A stretch of DNA of 64,000 nt, from NCBI GenBank assembly GCA_031213475.1, contig JARUPZ010000013.1, forward strand, positions 7,358,739 through 7,422,738, read 5' to 3'. The stretch is from Nereocystis luetkeana. Lineage: Eukaryota; Sar; Phaeophyceae; Laminariales; Laminariaceae. The position numbers were made by a program, and so were the translations under genes. Every line of letters begins with the position of its first letter. Position 1 is the stretch's first letter. This document shows, piece after piece, positions 1-10,880 of this stretch. Under the pieces are notes generated by a model, which had not been told where the DNA came from, made no database searches, and was given only the letters and a program-made list of their open reading frames with translations.

Positions 1-190
1 GGCGGGTGGCCGGGGGCGGGAGGGGGGGCGGGGGCGGGGTCGCGGGCGGAGGCGAGCAATGGAGCGTTTGTGACGAGGCAGGGGTCTGTGGGACTGAGCG
101 GCGACCTGGAGAAAGACGCAACTCGACAGGCGACTATGCTGCAGAAGGATAACGTACTGGCTCACCTTGACTTTGGCGTTGGCTTGCGTG
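1..190 (+). CDS. Possible exon cut by the left window edge
   Basis: Reading frame 1 is open from the first base to about base 235. It starts with a Gly/Ala-rich stretch and continues with ordinary-looking sequence (LSGDLEKDATRQATMLQKDN, then VLAHLDF) near 100-170. After about 175 the sequence falls into a TTGGG-type low-complexity tract, so the exon probably ends between 165 and 190; GT dinucleotides suit this but none is a strong donor. It could be the exon before the one that starts at 953. No family recognised. The frame bias and sharp change in composition support coding, but the stretch is too short to be sure. Confidence 0.3.
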
Positions 191-274
191 GGCTTGGGTT
201 GGGTTGGGTTGGGTTGGGTTGGGGGGTTGGTTTGATTTGATTCGATTCGGATGGGTTTGGTTTGGCTTGGCTAT

Positions 275-385
275 TATTTCGGGGGATCATAGCAAAATAG
301 GATCAAATATTGTTAGTAAGAATAGGTAAATGTAGAGGTTTTTGAGTGCACCATAGGTCCTCTTGACTATGGCCCCCGTCATAGT
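275..385. mobile_element. TA-flanked MITE, family 1, copy a
   Basis: Terminal inverted repeats of the family (consensus TATTACGGGGGACCATAGT and its complement) bound an AT-rich centre containing CAAATATTGTTAGTAA. The copy is diverged: TATTTCGGGGGATCATAGC on the left, ACTATGGCCCCCGTCATA on the right. No coding capacity, so non-autonomous. Confidence 0.8.
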
Positions 386-952
386 AGTAGTCTTTGTGTT
401 GAAGCTAAGACAATACACATGGAAACGTTCTGAAGTATCGAAAAAAATCGAACATGGAAACGTTCTGGTTCATCGCTGTTGGTGCCCATGTCTCCCTTCC
501 ATCACATCTACTTTCTATGATGCGTGCACCAGGTGCCGTACCTTGCGCCAGATATATGTTAGCGGGCCGTCTACTTCGTCTCTTTGCTGTCTGCTAACTT
601 TTTATTGCCACTACCCCCCCCCTTCCCCCTCGCCCCTACCCTCCCCCTTTGTCCCTTCCGCGACTTGGTGTCTGCTGCCTCCGCCCCTCCTCGTGTTGCA
701 TGTGGCGTTCTGTTGCTTGCTGATCGTTGCCATCATCAAATCCATCTCCATCATCAAAATCGTCGCCACGACCATCATCATCATCACCATCGCCACCGCC
801 ACCACCACCGTCATCAAAAATATTCAATGAATAATTACCCGCGGTAACGAACGAATTACCCGGTGACGAACTAAAACTGAAACTACCCGCGGCGCCGGAC
901 CAAAACTACTGCACGGTAACGGACGAAATTACCGCGTAACTGCCCCACACAG

Positions 953-1928
953 GGGAAGCTAATCGCCGTCGACCCCGAGACGTTCGAGGTGGTCCGCCAG
1001 ATACAGGCGTTGCGAAACGACATCGCCAACAAAAACGCCTCCTCCTCCTCCTCCTCCACAACCGCCACCTCCGCCGCCACCACCACCACCACCGCCCCCT
1101 CCCGAGGCCCGAGCCTGAATTCCGACCCTGGTCACGGAACTACGAGTCCCCTTACGGGGCCCTCGGGGCCCCCTGCTAACCCGGTCGAAGCCCTTAGTGA
1201 CGAGAAGCTCATCAGCCTCTTCTTGCTCATGGCAAGGGGTCCTAACTGGCCCGGTACGAAGGTCGGAACAGGGGGGGCAGGCGGGGCAAGGGCGGGGAGA
1301 GGGGGGCAAGGGATGGGAGGAGTTGCTGGTGGGGGGGGTGGGCAGGGGGGAACCGGCGGTGGAGGGGGTGGGGGGTGCTAATGGCGGAGGCGGGATGGGG
1401 GGAGGGGGGAGGGGGGGAGGGGGGGACGTGATGGACGGAGTGGAGGCGATGTTCGCGGTTCCAGGCATGGCAGTGGCAGGACCACTGGCATCAAGCACGG
1501 GGGTGGGAGCGGGAAGCGGAGGCGAGAGTTCCAGCTTCGCTGCGGCTTCGGGGGGGGCGGGGGCAGTGGGCGGTGGCAACGATGGCGGCGGCGTCAGCGG
1601 CGCTGCTGGTGGTGGTGGTCGTAATGAAGGCGGTGATGGTGTCGAGGCGGCCACGTTTAGTCTTGCTGCCCAGATGTCGATCGATGATGGCCACGGGCGG
1701 ATGCCGGCGGCGGGGGCGGGGGCGGGGGCGGGGGCGAGGGCGGGGGCAGGGTTGGGGGGAGCGCATGGTGTGCACGGCTCGGTGAACCCGGGGGGGTCGA
1801 CGGCGGGAGGGAGTGGAGGGAGAGGCGAGGGGGGGTGGGGGAACATGCAGTTGACGCGCAGGCACGAGGACACGGTGAGAGGAGTAGGAGAAGAAGGACG
1901 TTGTCTGGTTGTTGTCCGGTCCGTTTAA
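953..1928 (+). CDS. Gly/Ala/Ser-rich hypothetical protein, 3' exons
   Basis: A splice acceptor (CCCCACACAG) precedes base 953. The following frame reads GKLIAVDPETFEVVRQIQAL, then RNDIANKNAS, a Ser/Thr/Ala run, and later NPVEALSDEKLISLFLLMAR. That frame turns into a Gly-rich tract after about 1260. A different frame carries a convincing second part from about 1428 (DVMDGVEAMFAVPGMAVAG) through Ala/Gly repeats to QMSIDDGHGRMPAAG and a TAA stop at 1926-1928. The two parts need a short G-rich intron or indel between roughly 1258 and 1428 that I cannot place. The Pro-rich open frame on the other strand (1873-959) is an antisense shadow. A low-complexity secreted, wall or scaffold protein is possible; no domain is recognised. 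Confidence 0.42.
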
Positions 1929-3306
1929 CGTCGATGAGTACTTGAGTAGACTACGGCAGGATTTTTTTTGTTTTGCGGTTTTATGTGCAGTGTTTTCCAG
2001 TGTTTTGTTTTCACCACGCCTGGATGTTTTTGGTGGTGTTTTGCCGTTTTTGTGAGTACTGTAGATGACTGAAGGAGAGAGTTTTGTGGTGTCGGCTGAG
2101 TTGATGCTCTAATAGTCTAGCGTTGTCGGTGGCGGTAGTCATGGCGGGTGGGGGGGGGGGGGGATTCTAGTGTTTTACAGTATTGAATTTTTTGCAGGGC
2201 ATGAGGTGCAGCTGGGGAGGAAGTGGGGGGGGTTAAGATTGTTGGAAGGGGGAAGGGAGGGACGCTGTTTTTTTTTTTGTTTGCCTGGCGGTGTTAGGGG
2301 ATGAATGATGCCGGTGCTGGTGGTCGTTGTGTGTGTTGGTGGCGTCACTGGTGGTGTTTTTTTTTTTTGTTAGTGCTGGTGTTTAGAGTTGGTGTTGGTG
2401 GTCGTGTTTCTTAGTTTTTGTTGCTTGCCCCCCCCCCCCCCCCCCCCCCCCCCTCTCGTCGACATTTTTGTCGATCTCCCGCGATCCGTCTCGTCCGGAC
2501 CCCACCCCCTGCAAGCTACAACTGTAGCGTGCGAACCGAACTACGAGCGTTCTTTCTAGAGTTGCAATCTGTTTTCTGCACATTTTGTGCGAGTACGGAG
2601 TTCGACACGGTCGCGTGCTACGACTTACCTGGTGTCAAGGTATGGGGGCACTACGGTACCTTTCTTCCATAATATTTTCCGACTGACCGGTTCCTCAACC
2701 TGGGAGCTAAATGTGTCATTATTATTATTCCGCACTTAGGACAGATAATCTTCAGATCATCTAAAGATCATTCCCACAGTTCACGAACTAGATCATTCAG
2801 GGCGTGGCAGCTTCTTCATCTACAGATCATTCCCACAGTTCATGAACTAGATCGTTCAGGGTGGATAGCTTCCTGATCTGTATGACCTGTATGATCTGTA
2901 CGATCTAGCTTGTGTTGCCGGGTGGGAGCCGTATCACCTGCATGATCTACTGTAGGGCATGGTTCCTGGGTTAGGTCTGTACCATACAGATCCTTCCTAG
3001 CATCTCGTAACGGCAGGGAAAGATCTAGATGATCTGTAGATAGTGATCTGCCCGATGAGTAGTAGTAGCAGGTTTTCGTGGCACGCCTGTACTACGGGAT
3101 ATATACCTGGTACAAAGACACGGCGTTGTTCGCCGTGCCGTACGTTTCTTTTTTTTCCACAGAGTCAGTTTTATGGGGTGAGGCTTACGGCTATACTCAA
3201 GTGAAGGAAAAAAAGCCTCAGAAAATATTAGGTACGCCCTTATTGCTTATTGTGTTTCTGGAGATAACATGGGCAATCAGGACAAAATAAAATGCCTGGT
3301 ATGCTC
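1929..3306. other. Non-coding stretch with homopolymers and one GATCTG-rich repeat
   Basis: T- and G-rich DNA with short homopolymers, then a poly(C) tract at 2427-2452. The open frame after it (2453-2672, with ELRAFFLELQSVF) has no clear exon borders and I do not call it a gene. The GATCTG-rich dispersed repeat occupies about 2750-3060. A short segment at about 3162-3235 resembles one at 8126-8185 (both contain AGTCAGTTTT...CTCAAGTG...GCCTCAGAAAAT). Confidence 0.5.
2750..3060 (+). repeat. GATCTG-rich dispersed repeat, copy 1
   Basis: Core TTGCCGGGTGGGAGCCGTAT (2919 on), then GGTTCCTGGGTT and ACCATACAGATCC, bounded by many GATCT/AGATC words able to pair with each other. Related copies lie at 8.2, 14.06-14.4 (reverse), 38.9 (reverse) and 55.0 kb. 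No open frame. Confidence 0.65.
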
Positions 3307-3415
3307 TATTACGGGGGAGCATAGTTAATAGGACCAAATATTGTTAGTAAAAATGGTTAAATATATATGTTTTCATGTCTACCATAGGTCCTATTAACTA
3401 TGGTCCCCCGTAATA
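3307..3415. mobile_element. TA-flanked MITE, family 1, copy b (intact)
   Basis: 109 bases including TA at both ends. Left TATTACGGGGGAGCATAGTT and right ACTATGGTCCCCCGTAATA are near-perfect inverted repeats; AT-rich core without coding capacity. Confidence 0.9.
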
Positions 3416-3582
3416 GTTAGGTAAAAATGCTGGAATACGTTGGATTTTGTCCAAATATTGGAATATTTGGTTACTGATTACTATAGGCACCCGTGGTGTA
3501 ACGGGTGATTGTTAACTGACCCCCCCCACCCCCCCCGCGCGCGCGCGTCTTGCTCCTGGGTGATCGGTAGGTCTTGACTGAG

Positions 3583-4690
3583 GTTCAGCGGGCGCTGCGG
3601 ATGCTCCATGAGGTCGACAGCGTGTTGGAGCAGCTCGCCCTCTTCTGGGCCAATAGCGAGGTGAGATAGTGTTGTTAACGGGTTATCTCTGGTAGGTGGT
3701 GGTGGTGGTGGTGGTGGTGGTGGTGGTGGTGGTGGTGGTGGTGGTGGTGGTGGTGGTGGTGGTGGTTGTGTGTTGGTGGTGGTGGTGGTGGTGGTGGTGG
3801 TGGTGGTGGTGGTGGTGTTGGTGGTGTTGGTGGTGTTGGTGGTGTTGGTGTTGGTGTTGGTGTTGGTGGTGTTGGTGGTGGTGGTGTTGGTGTTGTTGGT
3901 GTTGGGTTGGTGCTGTTGGTGTTGGTGGTGTTGGCGGTGTTGGTGGTGTTGGTGTTGGTGGTGTTGGTGGTGATGGTGGTGTTGGTGGTGTTGGTGGTGT
4001 TGGTGGCGGTAGCGGCGGGGGTCGGTGGTGTTCCTGGTGCTGGGGTTGGCGGTAATCGTAGCGGTAATCTATGGTATTGGTGTTGGTAGTGGTGGTGGTG
4101 GTGGTGGTGGTGGTTGTTGTTGTTGGTGGTGGTGGTGGTAGCGTACGTTGGTGAGGTGTTCGGGCGCTTTTCAGACCGCGAGTGATTACTACCTCCTGTG
4201 TAAAACCTTGGCCAGGCCTCATTGTTTTTTCACTGCGCCTACAAAGTTTGCTGCTTTTTGGGGCCGCGCATGCATGGCTTCCAAAGTTAGCGAGCTTCTG
4301 TACAAAAATAAATGTTTCCCGCGGAACCCTAATATTTCCTGCCGCCGCCGATCGGACCCGTTTATTGTCTCCGTTCCTTCCTCCAGTGCCCCACCCTTCC
4401 CCCCCCCTCCCCCCCCCCCCCCCTTCGCCCTTCCCCCTTTATCCACTACCTCGGGCCTCCAACATACCGCGCGCTTGCAACACTCACGCCGAACGCCCGA
4501 TTGCGATGCGATGCGATGCAATGCGATGCGATGTGGCGCGCCTGCCCCCCTGTGGTAGGTGATATTCGACGTCCTCTTGAGGAAGGGGGATTTGGTGGAG
4601 AAGTTTGTGGCGTTCGCGAGCAAGCCGCGCCTGTTGCAGCGCTTCAAAGAGAGACTGGCGGACTACAAGCGGTTCTGGGAAGGGGTTCAG
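3583..4690 (+). CDS. Two adjacent exons of an unrecognised alpha-helical protein
   Basis: Exon 3583-3660 follows an acceptor (GACTGAG) and ends GAG|GTGAGA. It encodes VQRALRMLHEVDSVLEQLAL plus FWANSE. Exon 4559-4690 follows GTGGTAG and ends CAG|GTGGGG. It encodes VIFDVLLRKGDLVEKFVAFA, SKPRLLQRFKERLADYKRFW and EGVQ. Both exons are a whole number of codons (26 and 44) and join in phase 0, which supports a real gene. The product is charged and helical, with regular Leu spacing; no named domain is recognised. The intron between them holds a (GGT)n array and C-rich tracts. Upstream and downstream exons are not identified; a Gly-rich exon at 6.9-7.3 kb could be the 3' end. Confidence 0.68.
3694..4139. 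repeat. (GGT)n microsatellite within an intron
   Basis: About 440 bases of GGT repeats interrupted by GTT, lying between the exons at 3583-3660 and 4559-4690. All six frames appear open across it, giving false poly-Val, poly-Gly, poly-Trp and poly-His/Thr frames. Confidence 0.95.
4501..4533 (+). repeat. Short GCGAT pentanucleotide tandem
   Basis: Seven imperfect GCGAT/GCAAT units, 25 bases upstream of the splice acceptor for the exon at 4559. Confidence 0.8.
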
Positions 4691-4797
4691 GTGGGGCTTT
4701 CTCGAGTGCTGGGGAGGGGGCGAGAGCGGGGGGGGGAGGGGGGGGACTTGGACCCGTCAGCGCCTTTAAAACTGCGGCCTCTTTTTCGGAGATACGT

Positions 4798-4902
4798 TAT
4801 TTCGGGGAACCATAGTAAATAGGACTAAATATTGTTAGTAAAAATAGCTAAATGTATAGGTTTGTGTATACCGTAGGTCCTGTTTAATATGCCCCGTTAT
4901 AG
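4798..4902. mobile_element. TA-flanked MITE, family 1, copy c
   Basis: Left TATTTCGGGGAACCATAGT, core CTAAATATTGTTAGTAAAAA, right AATATGCCCCGTTATA. Diverged terminal repeats, no coding capacity. Confidence 0.82.
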
Positions 4903-4939
4903 TTGGGATTCGAGTGGGGTCACTGTTGCAGGCAGTGGC

Positions 4940-5052
4940 AGCACAAATAGGGGGGTGGGGGTATTCATGCCATGCATGGCAGTAGTAGTAGGGCCATAGA
5001 TCCTCGCGTCCCTGCTATGCCGGGACGGAGCACGTCGGATTGTCACCAGAAA
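4940..5052 (-). repeat. Poly(C)-tailed dispersed element, minus orientation
   Basis: Read on the minus strand: GGTGACAATCCGACGTGCTC, CGTCCCGGCATAGCAGGGAC, an ATGCATGG block, then a C-rich tail (the G-rich bases 4950-4961). It belongs to the family most complete at 17.0, 43.1 and 44.5 kb. Confidence 0.7.
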
Positions 5053-6540
5053 CATACAAAGAAAAAAACAAGAGTGTTTTTCGTAGTTCGTCCAGAAATC
5101 CCACAACGCTGTTCTGTTTTTTGTTTTTTGTTGTTTATTTTTTGTTTTTTTGAGTTTTGCAGGGGTGTGGCGTCGCTTTGTGCTTTTGTGATTTTTTTGT
5201 GATTTTTTATTTTCCGTGATTTTTTTTCGCATTATGACTTGTACGGGTTGAGATAACACTTGCGCGGAGTTGAAACGCTTTTTAAGCATAACATTTGGAG
5301 CTTTTTTTTGGGGAGGGGGGGGGGGGGGTAAAGTAAACCTGTATACCTGGTATGCGTTTTTTCGCACACACAACTCGCTCATTTTTTTTGGCGAGGGGGG
5401 AAAGATTTTACGTACGTACAAACTTTTGGGACTCGCGCCTTACGGCCAAAAAAAGCGAGGACGTGCCGTACTGTCGAGCGGCAACAGCGGAAATAACGTG
5501 CGGCAACAAAAGTTTTATCACCGGGGTGGGCTGCTGCAGGTGTGTGGTAGGGTTCCTTTTCCACCAATGCCGAACAAGCAAATACCTGGTAGGGTGCTTT
5601 CGCGCGGGGGGGGGGGAATGATTGAGAGAGAGAAAGAGAAAGAACCTCCCAACAAATGGGGGGGGGGGGGGGGGGGGGGGAATGGGCGATGTTACATTTT
5701 GTTTTTTCACCACCGTCACCTCCTGAAACGATCGCACCTCTGCGAACTCGGCGTTCGCCCTATACGGTAACGGCCCGAAAGCCTACGGTAGTAGGACGCG
5801 AAGGCTAAGGCACCATTTTTTTGCGGGATGTTTTCGGAAATAAAAAGGAGCGGGAGATAATACAGATTTTTTTCTTCTGTTTTCTTTTTTCTTTTTTGTA
5901 GAGAGGTGGCAGACACGCACGCACACACATGCACGGGGTTTTGTAAAGTGGTTGGGAGGCGGGGATCGGGGGACTGCGGGCGCTTGTCAACAGGACTCGG
6001 TGTAGGCGTTTTGTTTTCTGATTCAAAGGGGAGGAGAAAACAAGCGGGGGACGTCGGACGCTTTTTGACAAGGGTGCTCTTGCACGGGGTTTGTCGAGCG
6101 CAGTGCTGCGGAGGCCGAAAGCTGGCTGTAGGAAGCCGCACAGGAGGGTTTCCAGGCGTGAAGTGGGGTATGACCTTGGGGGGCGGGACTACAGACGCTT
6201 TTGGTGGGTGGGTGGGTGCACGTGCGAGTTTTTTTTTTCTTTTTTTCTGGAGTGTTTTGAGGAGTCGGAAAGCGGCACTGCAAAAGCCTTTACCGGCGTG
6301 CTTCTGGTAGGAAGAGCGGTGCAGGCGAGCTTTCCCTGGAGTGTTGGGAGGGAGAGGGAGCGGGATTACGTTTGCAGAGGGCTTGTTGACCGGGGCGCAC
6401 GGGCGCGGGGTATTCTAAGAGTGTTTGGAGAGACGGGGAGCGGCGACGCGATCGAATTTCGGAAAGGGGTGCCGGATTCCCCCCCCCCCCCGCCCCACCC
6501 CCACCGCCACCCCCATCCCCGCCCTCATCCCCCCACCCCT
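5053..6540. other. No gene seen; homopolymer-rich
   Basis: Long T and G runs (5303-5327, 5595-5618, 5658-5681) and two exact TACCTGGTA words (5344 and 5583). The open frames here are interrupted low-complexity sequence without plausible exon borders. Some could be intron of the gene with exons at 3.6-4.7 kb. Confidence 0.5.
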
Positions 6541-6775
6541 GGAGAAACGAACGGGGCCCCCAAACGTTGGAGGTGTCTCAGTCAGGAGTATGAATGGTTC
6601 CTCGTCTCGAAAATGGATGCGCGGTCAGATGGTCGAACAACGAAGGCGAACAACGAACGAGTACTTTCAACCCGACGTGCTCCGTCCCGGCGGCATTGTA
6701 GGGGTGCAGGGGTCTACGGTCACTACGACTACGGCGATGCTTGATGTGAGCACCCCCCCCCAACCCCAACCCCAA
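6541..6775 (+). repeat. Poly(C)-tailed dispersed element, long copy
   Basis: Contains the upstream module (CAAACGTTGGAGGTGTCTC, then CTCGTCTCGAAAATGGATGC) followed by the main module (CCCGACGTGCTCCGTCCCGG, GTAGGGGTGCAGGGG, CACTACGACTACGGCGATGC). It ends in GAGCACCCCCCCC. Confidence 0.72.
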
Positions 6776-6910
6776 CCCGCACCCGTACCCGTATCCCATC
6801 CCCACCCGTTTCCGCTTCTGGCCCTTGCCCGCACCTGGACCGTTGTTCGTCGACGCTCGAAATCCGTTCGCGGTGAACAGGGGGTGTGCAACAAGTACGT
6901 GTGCGGACAG

Positions 6911-7316
6911 CTCAAGTGCAACGGGGGAGGGCAACCACCAGGAGCAGGCGTCGGTGGTGGTGGTGGTGGTGGTGGTGGGGTTGGGGGGTGGCGGTGGTGG
7001 TGGAAGTAATGGTGGGGTTGGAGTTGGGGTTGGGGGGGGGGGTGGTGGTGATGGCGGTGGTGGCTTTAGTGGGGCCTACGGGGGGGATCACATGCATCAC
7101 AACCGGGGATTAGGGGGGGGAGGGGGCGGGAGAGGAATGGAAGGTGGTTCTTCTTTCGACGGCTACTCCCACCGCTCGCACTCGGCTTCGTCGGTAGCTA
7201 GCGGTATGTCTGGCGACGGCGGGGGGGGTGCAGGGGAGAGAGGCATGTCCGCCAAAGAGGGGTTGGGGGGGGGTGGGGGGCTGGGCGAACGTCGAGATGG
7301 GGTTGGACGCCGATGA
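6911..7316 (+). CDS. Possible last exon of a Gly-rich protein
   Basis: An acceptor-like GTGCGGACAG precedes base 6911. The frame ending at the TGA at 7314-7316 runs through a (GGT)n tract and a Gly-rich stretch to GAYGGDHMHHNRG, then SFDGYSHRSHSASSVASGMS and a charged end (MSAKEG...RDGVGRR). The Ser/His/Gly-rich tail looks coding, and the compositional style matches the product ending at 1928. It could be the terminal exon of the gene with exons at 3.6 and 4.6 kb, but one exon of suitable phase would be missing. Alternatively it is only an open frame across a microsatellite. Confidence 0.35.
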
Positions 7317-7746
7317 GGCCCAATGAAGACCTGAGTTGGCCGTTAGAGTTTCGGGGTTTTTCATGTTGGCGTTCGGGCTCCGGGGTTGGAAATGGAGGTT
7401 GTCAAGGCTGGAGTTGGGATTTATTTGGTTGGTAGGTTTGAGGTTTTCCGGTTATTGGGATGCTAGTTTTTTTTTTTGTTGGTTGGGGTTGGGGGGTTGG
7501 GAGTCGCGGGTGTTATTTTATTTGGTGCTTGCTGGACCGTCTGGTTCGGCGTGACGCTTTTGATTCACTTTGGTTCGAATCGTTTGGGTTGGGTAGGATG
7601 AGTTTATTTAGTTCGATGGCGTGTTTGCGCTTTTTTGTCCGTTGTCCGTGTCTCGAATTGGGCGTGTCGTCCGTTCCTTTGTATTGGTTGGAGGAGGGAA
7701 TGGCCCGCTAGTCCCCCCCCCCCCCCCTCCTGCCCGCTTCGTCCGA

Positions 7747-7872
7747 ATAATGTCTGTCTGGCCGGTGAAAACCCAACGTGCCCCGTCCCGGTATTGTGGG
7801 GGTGCGAGGGTCAATGGTCGTACGACTACGGCCGTGCATGACATGAGTACACCCCCCCCCCCCCCCCCCCCC
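7747..7872 (+). repeat. Poly(C)-tailed dispersed element
   Basis: CTGTCTGGCCGGTGAAAACC, CAACGTGCCCCGTCCCGGTA, TGGTCGTACGACTACGGCCG, then ATGAGTACACC running into more than 20 C. The poly(C) end is the constant feature of the family. Confidence 0.78.
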
Positions 7873-8204
7873 TTCCCCCTCCGCACACACACCATTTGCG
7901 CGCAGAGTTAGGATAATTTCATTCCTCGAACAGATGGGCGATTCCCACTCCCATGATGACGCGTTTTACGATAGAGGTAGCACATTTCCGCTGAAACGGT
8001 TTCTTCTGAACGACGGGGCTCCTTCACCCAAAATCGTCGGAATGGCGAAAGCTTGTTTCGAAAAATGGCAAAGGTATACTTGGGCCATGGGATTATTCCT
8101 CGGCATGCAATTTGTTTTTTTCTGAAGTCAGTTTTCGGATGAGGTATGGAGCTCCTCAAGTGATGAGCCTCAGAAAATTCAGGGTGAATCTCTACCGAAA
8201 AAAA

Positions 8205-8425
8205 TCCTCTGATCTACTGTGGTAATGTGTATTAGTTCGAGGCAGGTTGCCGGGTGGGATTCATACAATCTGAATGATCTATACCTGGTATAGCACATGT
8301 TTCTTGGTTTGGAGCTGTACTGCACATGCAGACCCTGCGCAACCTCTCACAGCGGCAGGTAAGGAACTAGATCATCTGCGTAGACCATGACATGTATGAT
8401 CTGTAGATGATCTATCTGTCAGAGA
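8205..8425 (+). repeat. GATCTG-rich dispersed repeat, copy 2
   Basis: Core AGGTTGCCGGGTGGGATTC, TTTCTTGGTTTGGAGCTGTA, CTCACAGCGGCAGG, and AGATGATCTATCTGTCAG at the end. An exact TACCTGGTA at 8282 sits within it. Confidence 0.65.
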
Positions 8426-9099
8426 CGCGGATGTTTTTCGGTGTACGTGGAATCGGCTGCGAGGTTCGGTCGATTGCTATTAACAGAGCATGGTTCAAGG
8501 TCTTGATAGACCCAACTGCTGCAGAGGGTTTGTCTTCATTTTTGTTTTGTACCTGGTACCTGGTAGTATTTACAGGGTTTCCCGTCCGTCGGAGCTGTGG
8601 TTGGTTGGTTGACTTTTTGAAATCGCGGCGGTGTTTCCGAGCCGAGAAACGAGGGCAATACAGCAGGCGTTCGTTCCTCGTGCCAGCTAGCAACAATGAA
8701 GAACATTCATGAAGTTGAAAAAAAAAAAAGTTCGAAAGCTTTGTAAATGGAAAAAAGAAGTGCGTAGCCGGTGAAAAGAAGTGCGTAGCCGGTAGCCGGG
8801 CAGGTAACACAGACGAGCCCAAAGGAGTGGATAGTCTGTTTATTTGCTGCCAGTCTAGGCGGGCGGAAATTTAAGGAACGCTTGGTCTTGATATCAATGA
8901 CTGAACGGTCATTATATTTTCGTCCATAGTGGTTTTGGCTATTATAGTAGCGGCCGCAACAGTGGGGCGAGGGGGGGGGGGGGGGGGGGGGGGCGCGGTT
9001 TGTTTTTGCCCCCCACTACTGGCTGCTGTGGGCTGCTGTTGTTGACCATTTTTCTTCTGCTGTTGTATTTTGTCGGATCAGCTGCGCTTGCCGTGTTAT

Positions 9100-9720
9100 G
9101 GCATGGGCCGTGATCGCATGGGATGCATAGTGGGATGGCATGCCGTGAGCACGGAATGGTGGGATGGGATGACATGGGATTGATGTGCCGTAAGCATGGG
9201 ATGGCGTGATCGCGGGACGGGATGTCATGACGTTGGCATGGAGTGCCATGAGCATAGATGGCCATGAGTATGGGGTGGAGGGTTGTTGGGATGGCATGGG
9301 CAGGAAGTGGGTAAACCATGTGGCATAACCATGAACATGGATGGGATGGGATGGGATGGGATGGGATAGGCGTTGGGTCGCCCGGTTACTGGAATGGTTT
9401 AGCATTGGATGGTAGGACTTGAATTTGGGTGATGTTAGTATAGCGTGGCTTGGCATGGGATGACACTACTGTAGTATGGGACGGTTTCAGCATGGGATGG
9501 CATGATCATGATTGTGGGATGGGATGCGATGGTTCAATCATGGGGTGGGATGGGATGCTTATGAATATCGGATGGCATGACCATGGGATGGCGCCATCTA
9601 GAGGGGTGGAGTGGGCATGGGGTGGCTTGCAGCATTGGGTGGCATGGTCATGAAGACGGGATGGCCCGAGCATGGGATGCCAAGCATGGGATGGCGCAAC
9701 CATAGACAGGGGTGGCGCGT
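9100..9720 (+). repeat. Degenerate ATGGGATGGCATG minisatellite
   Basis: Dozens of units of about 10-20 bases built from GCATGGGATGGCATGACC with variations, including four perfect ATGGG repeats at 9339-9366. Long open frames on both strands (Met/His/Pro- or Trp/Gly-rich) are products of the repeat, not genes. Confidence 0.9.
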
Positions 9721-10194
9721 GGTGCTGCTATTCGCTCCCGCGTCTGGACGCGTGCTGAAAGACGCGAACGCCTGACTCGCATCGTGCTCAACCCGCGTAT
9801 TGCTTTTATGCTTTTTTGTTTTCGTAGCTTTTCGTTGTTGTTTTTGTTTCTGTTTTATTTCTACTTTTGGTATTTTTAAATGTCCTTCCTTTTTACCCTT
9901 TTCGGTTTCGTTTTTTTTTTTTTCTTGCCTGCTGCCTGCGTTTGTACGTGAATTACCCGTGCCTTTTTTTGCTTTTAAGAAAAGTTCTTCTTGCACTCTG
10001 TTCTTGGCTTTTTGGGTATTTTTTTTGTGCTGCTTCTCAAAGCGGTGTCCATCGTATTTTACCCGTGTGGTATATAGGGAGTATAGTGTAGGGTAGTTAT
10101 GCTGCACCGCTGTGTACTGCCAGTTCTGTAGATGATAGAGCCGAAATCTCCTTTTGCACTCGGCAAATCGTCCCCCGGCTCGTATCGGTTTTTT

Positions 10195-10475
10195 GTGGGC
10201 AATGATATCGACAACGGTAGTGAATATCGATCAATACATTGATTACGATATCGATATCGATACATGTACGAGTTGATATCGAAAATTATATCGAAAACGA
10301 TAAATATAGGGGCATTGATATCGATGTCGGAAACGTCAATGATATCGACAACGATAGTTATATCGATACATGTATTGGTCCCGATATTGATTTCGATACA
10401 TACCTGATATCGGTAGTTAGATCGAAAACGATAAATATCGGGGCATTGATAGCGATATCGATAACGATGACGGTA
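10195..10475. repeat. GATATCGATA-rich degenerate array
   Basis: Over 280 bases the words GATATCGATA, GATATCGA and ATCGATAACGAT recur with irregular spacing. Because GATATC and ATCGAT are palindromic, the array can fold on either strand. It is AT-rich against its surroundings. Confidence 0.85.
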
Positions 10476-10814
10476 GCAGCGACAGGCGTTAGCCGTGTAG
10501 AAAAAAAGGCATCGATATGTGCCCTAGTTTTTTACCTGGGGTGTCTGGTCGGGAAGCCCAAAAGCATGTCTCCGTCTTAATGTCAAAATTGGCTTAGAAC
10601 GGTATACCGGTGGTTCCTACGCCAGCTGACGGCAGGAAATCAGCTTGAGGCCCAACACACCCACAAGGGAGATACCGTTTTCTGTCACGGTATACCGTTT
10701 TCTGTCAAACAGCCCTTGACTACTTCAGGGACACCGTTGCTATTCATTTTTTTTTTTTACGGCGCATTTTTTTTTGCCGTCCCGTCCTTGTGTTCGGTCA
10801 TTTTCGGAATCGGG

Positions 10815-10880
10815 GGGGTGGGGGGGGGGGGTGCTCGATATCATGCATGACCGTAGTCGTATGACCAGGGGAGGGGGGGG
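10815..10880 (-). repeat. Poly(C)-tailed dispersed element, short end fragment
   Basis: Minus-strand reading gives CATACGACTACGGTCATGCA, TGATATCGAGCAC and the C-rich tail (G run at 10812-10831). Confidence 0.6.

Noticed and set aside
959..1873. 304-codon Pro/Ala-rich open frame on the minus strand
   Set aside because: It is the complement of the Gly/Ala-rich plus-strand exons; the plus frame has the acceptor at 953 and better non-repetitive content.
3683..4222. Long frames encoding poly-His/Thr/Pro, poly-Val, poly-Trp or poly-Gly
   Set aside because: Products of the (GGT)n microsatellite, which has no stop codons in most frames.
9016..9703. His/Pro/Met-rich frames on the minus strand
   Set aside because: Produced by the ATGGGATGG minisatellite.
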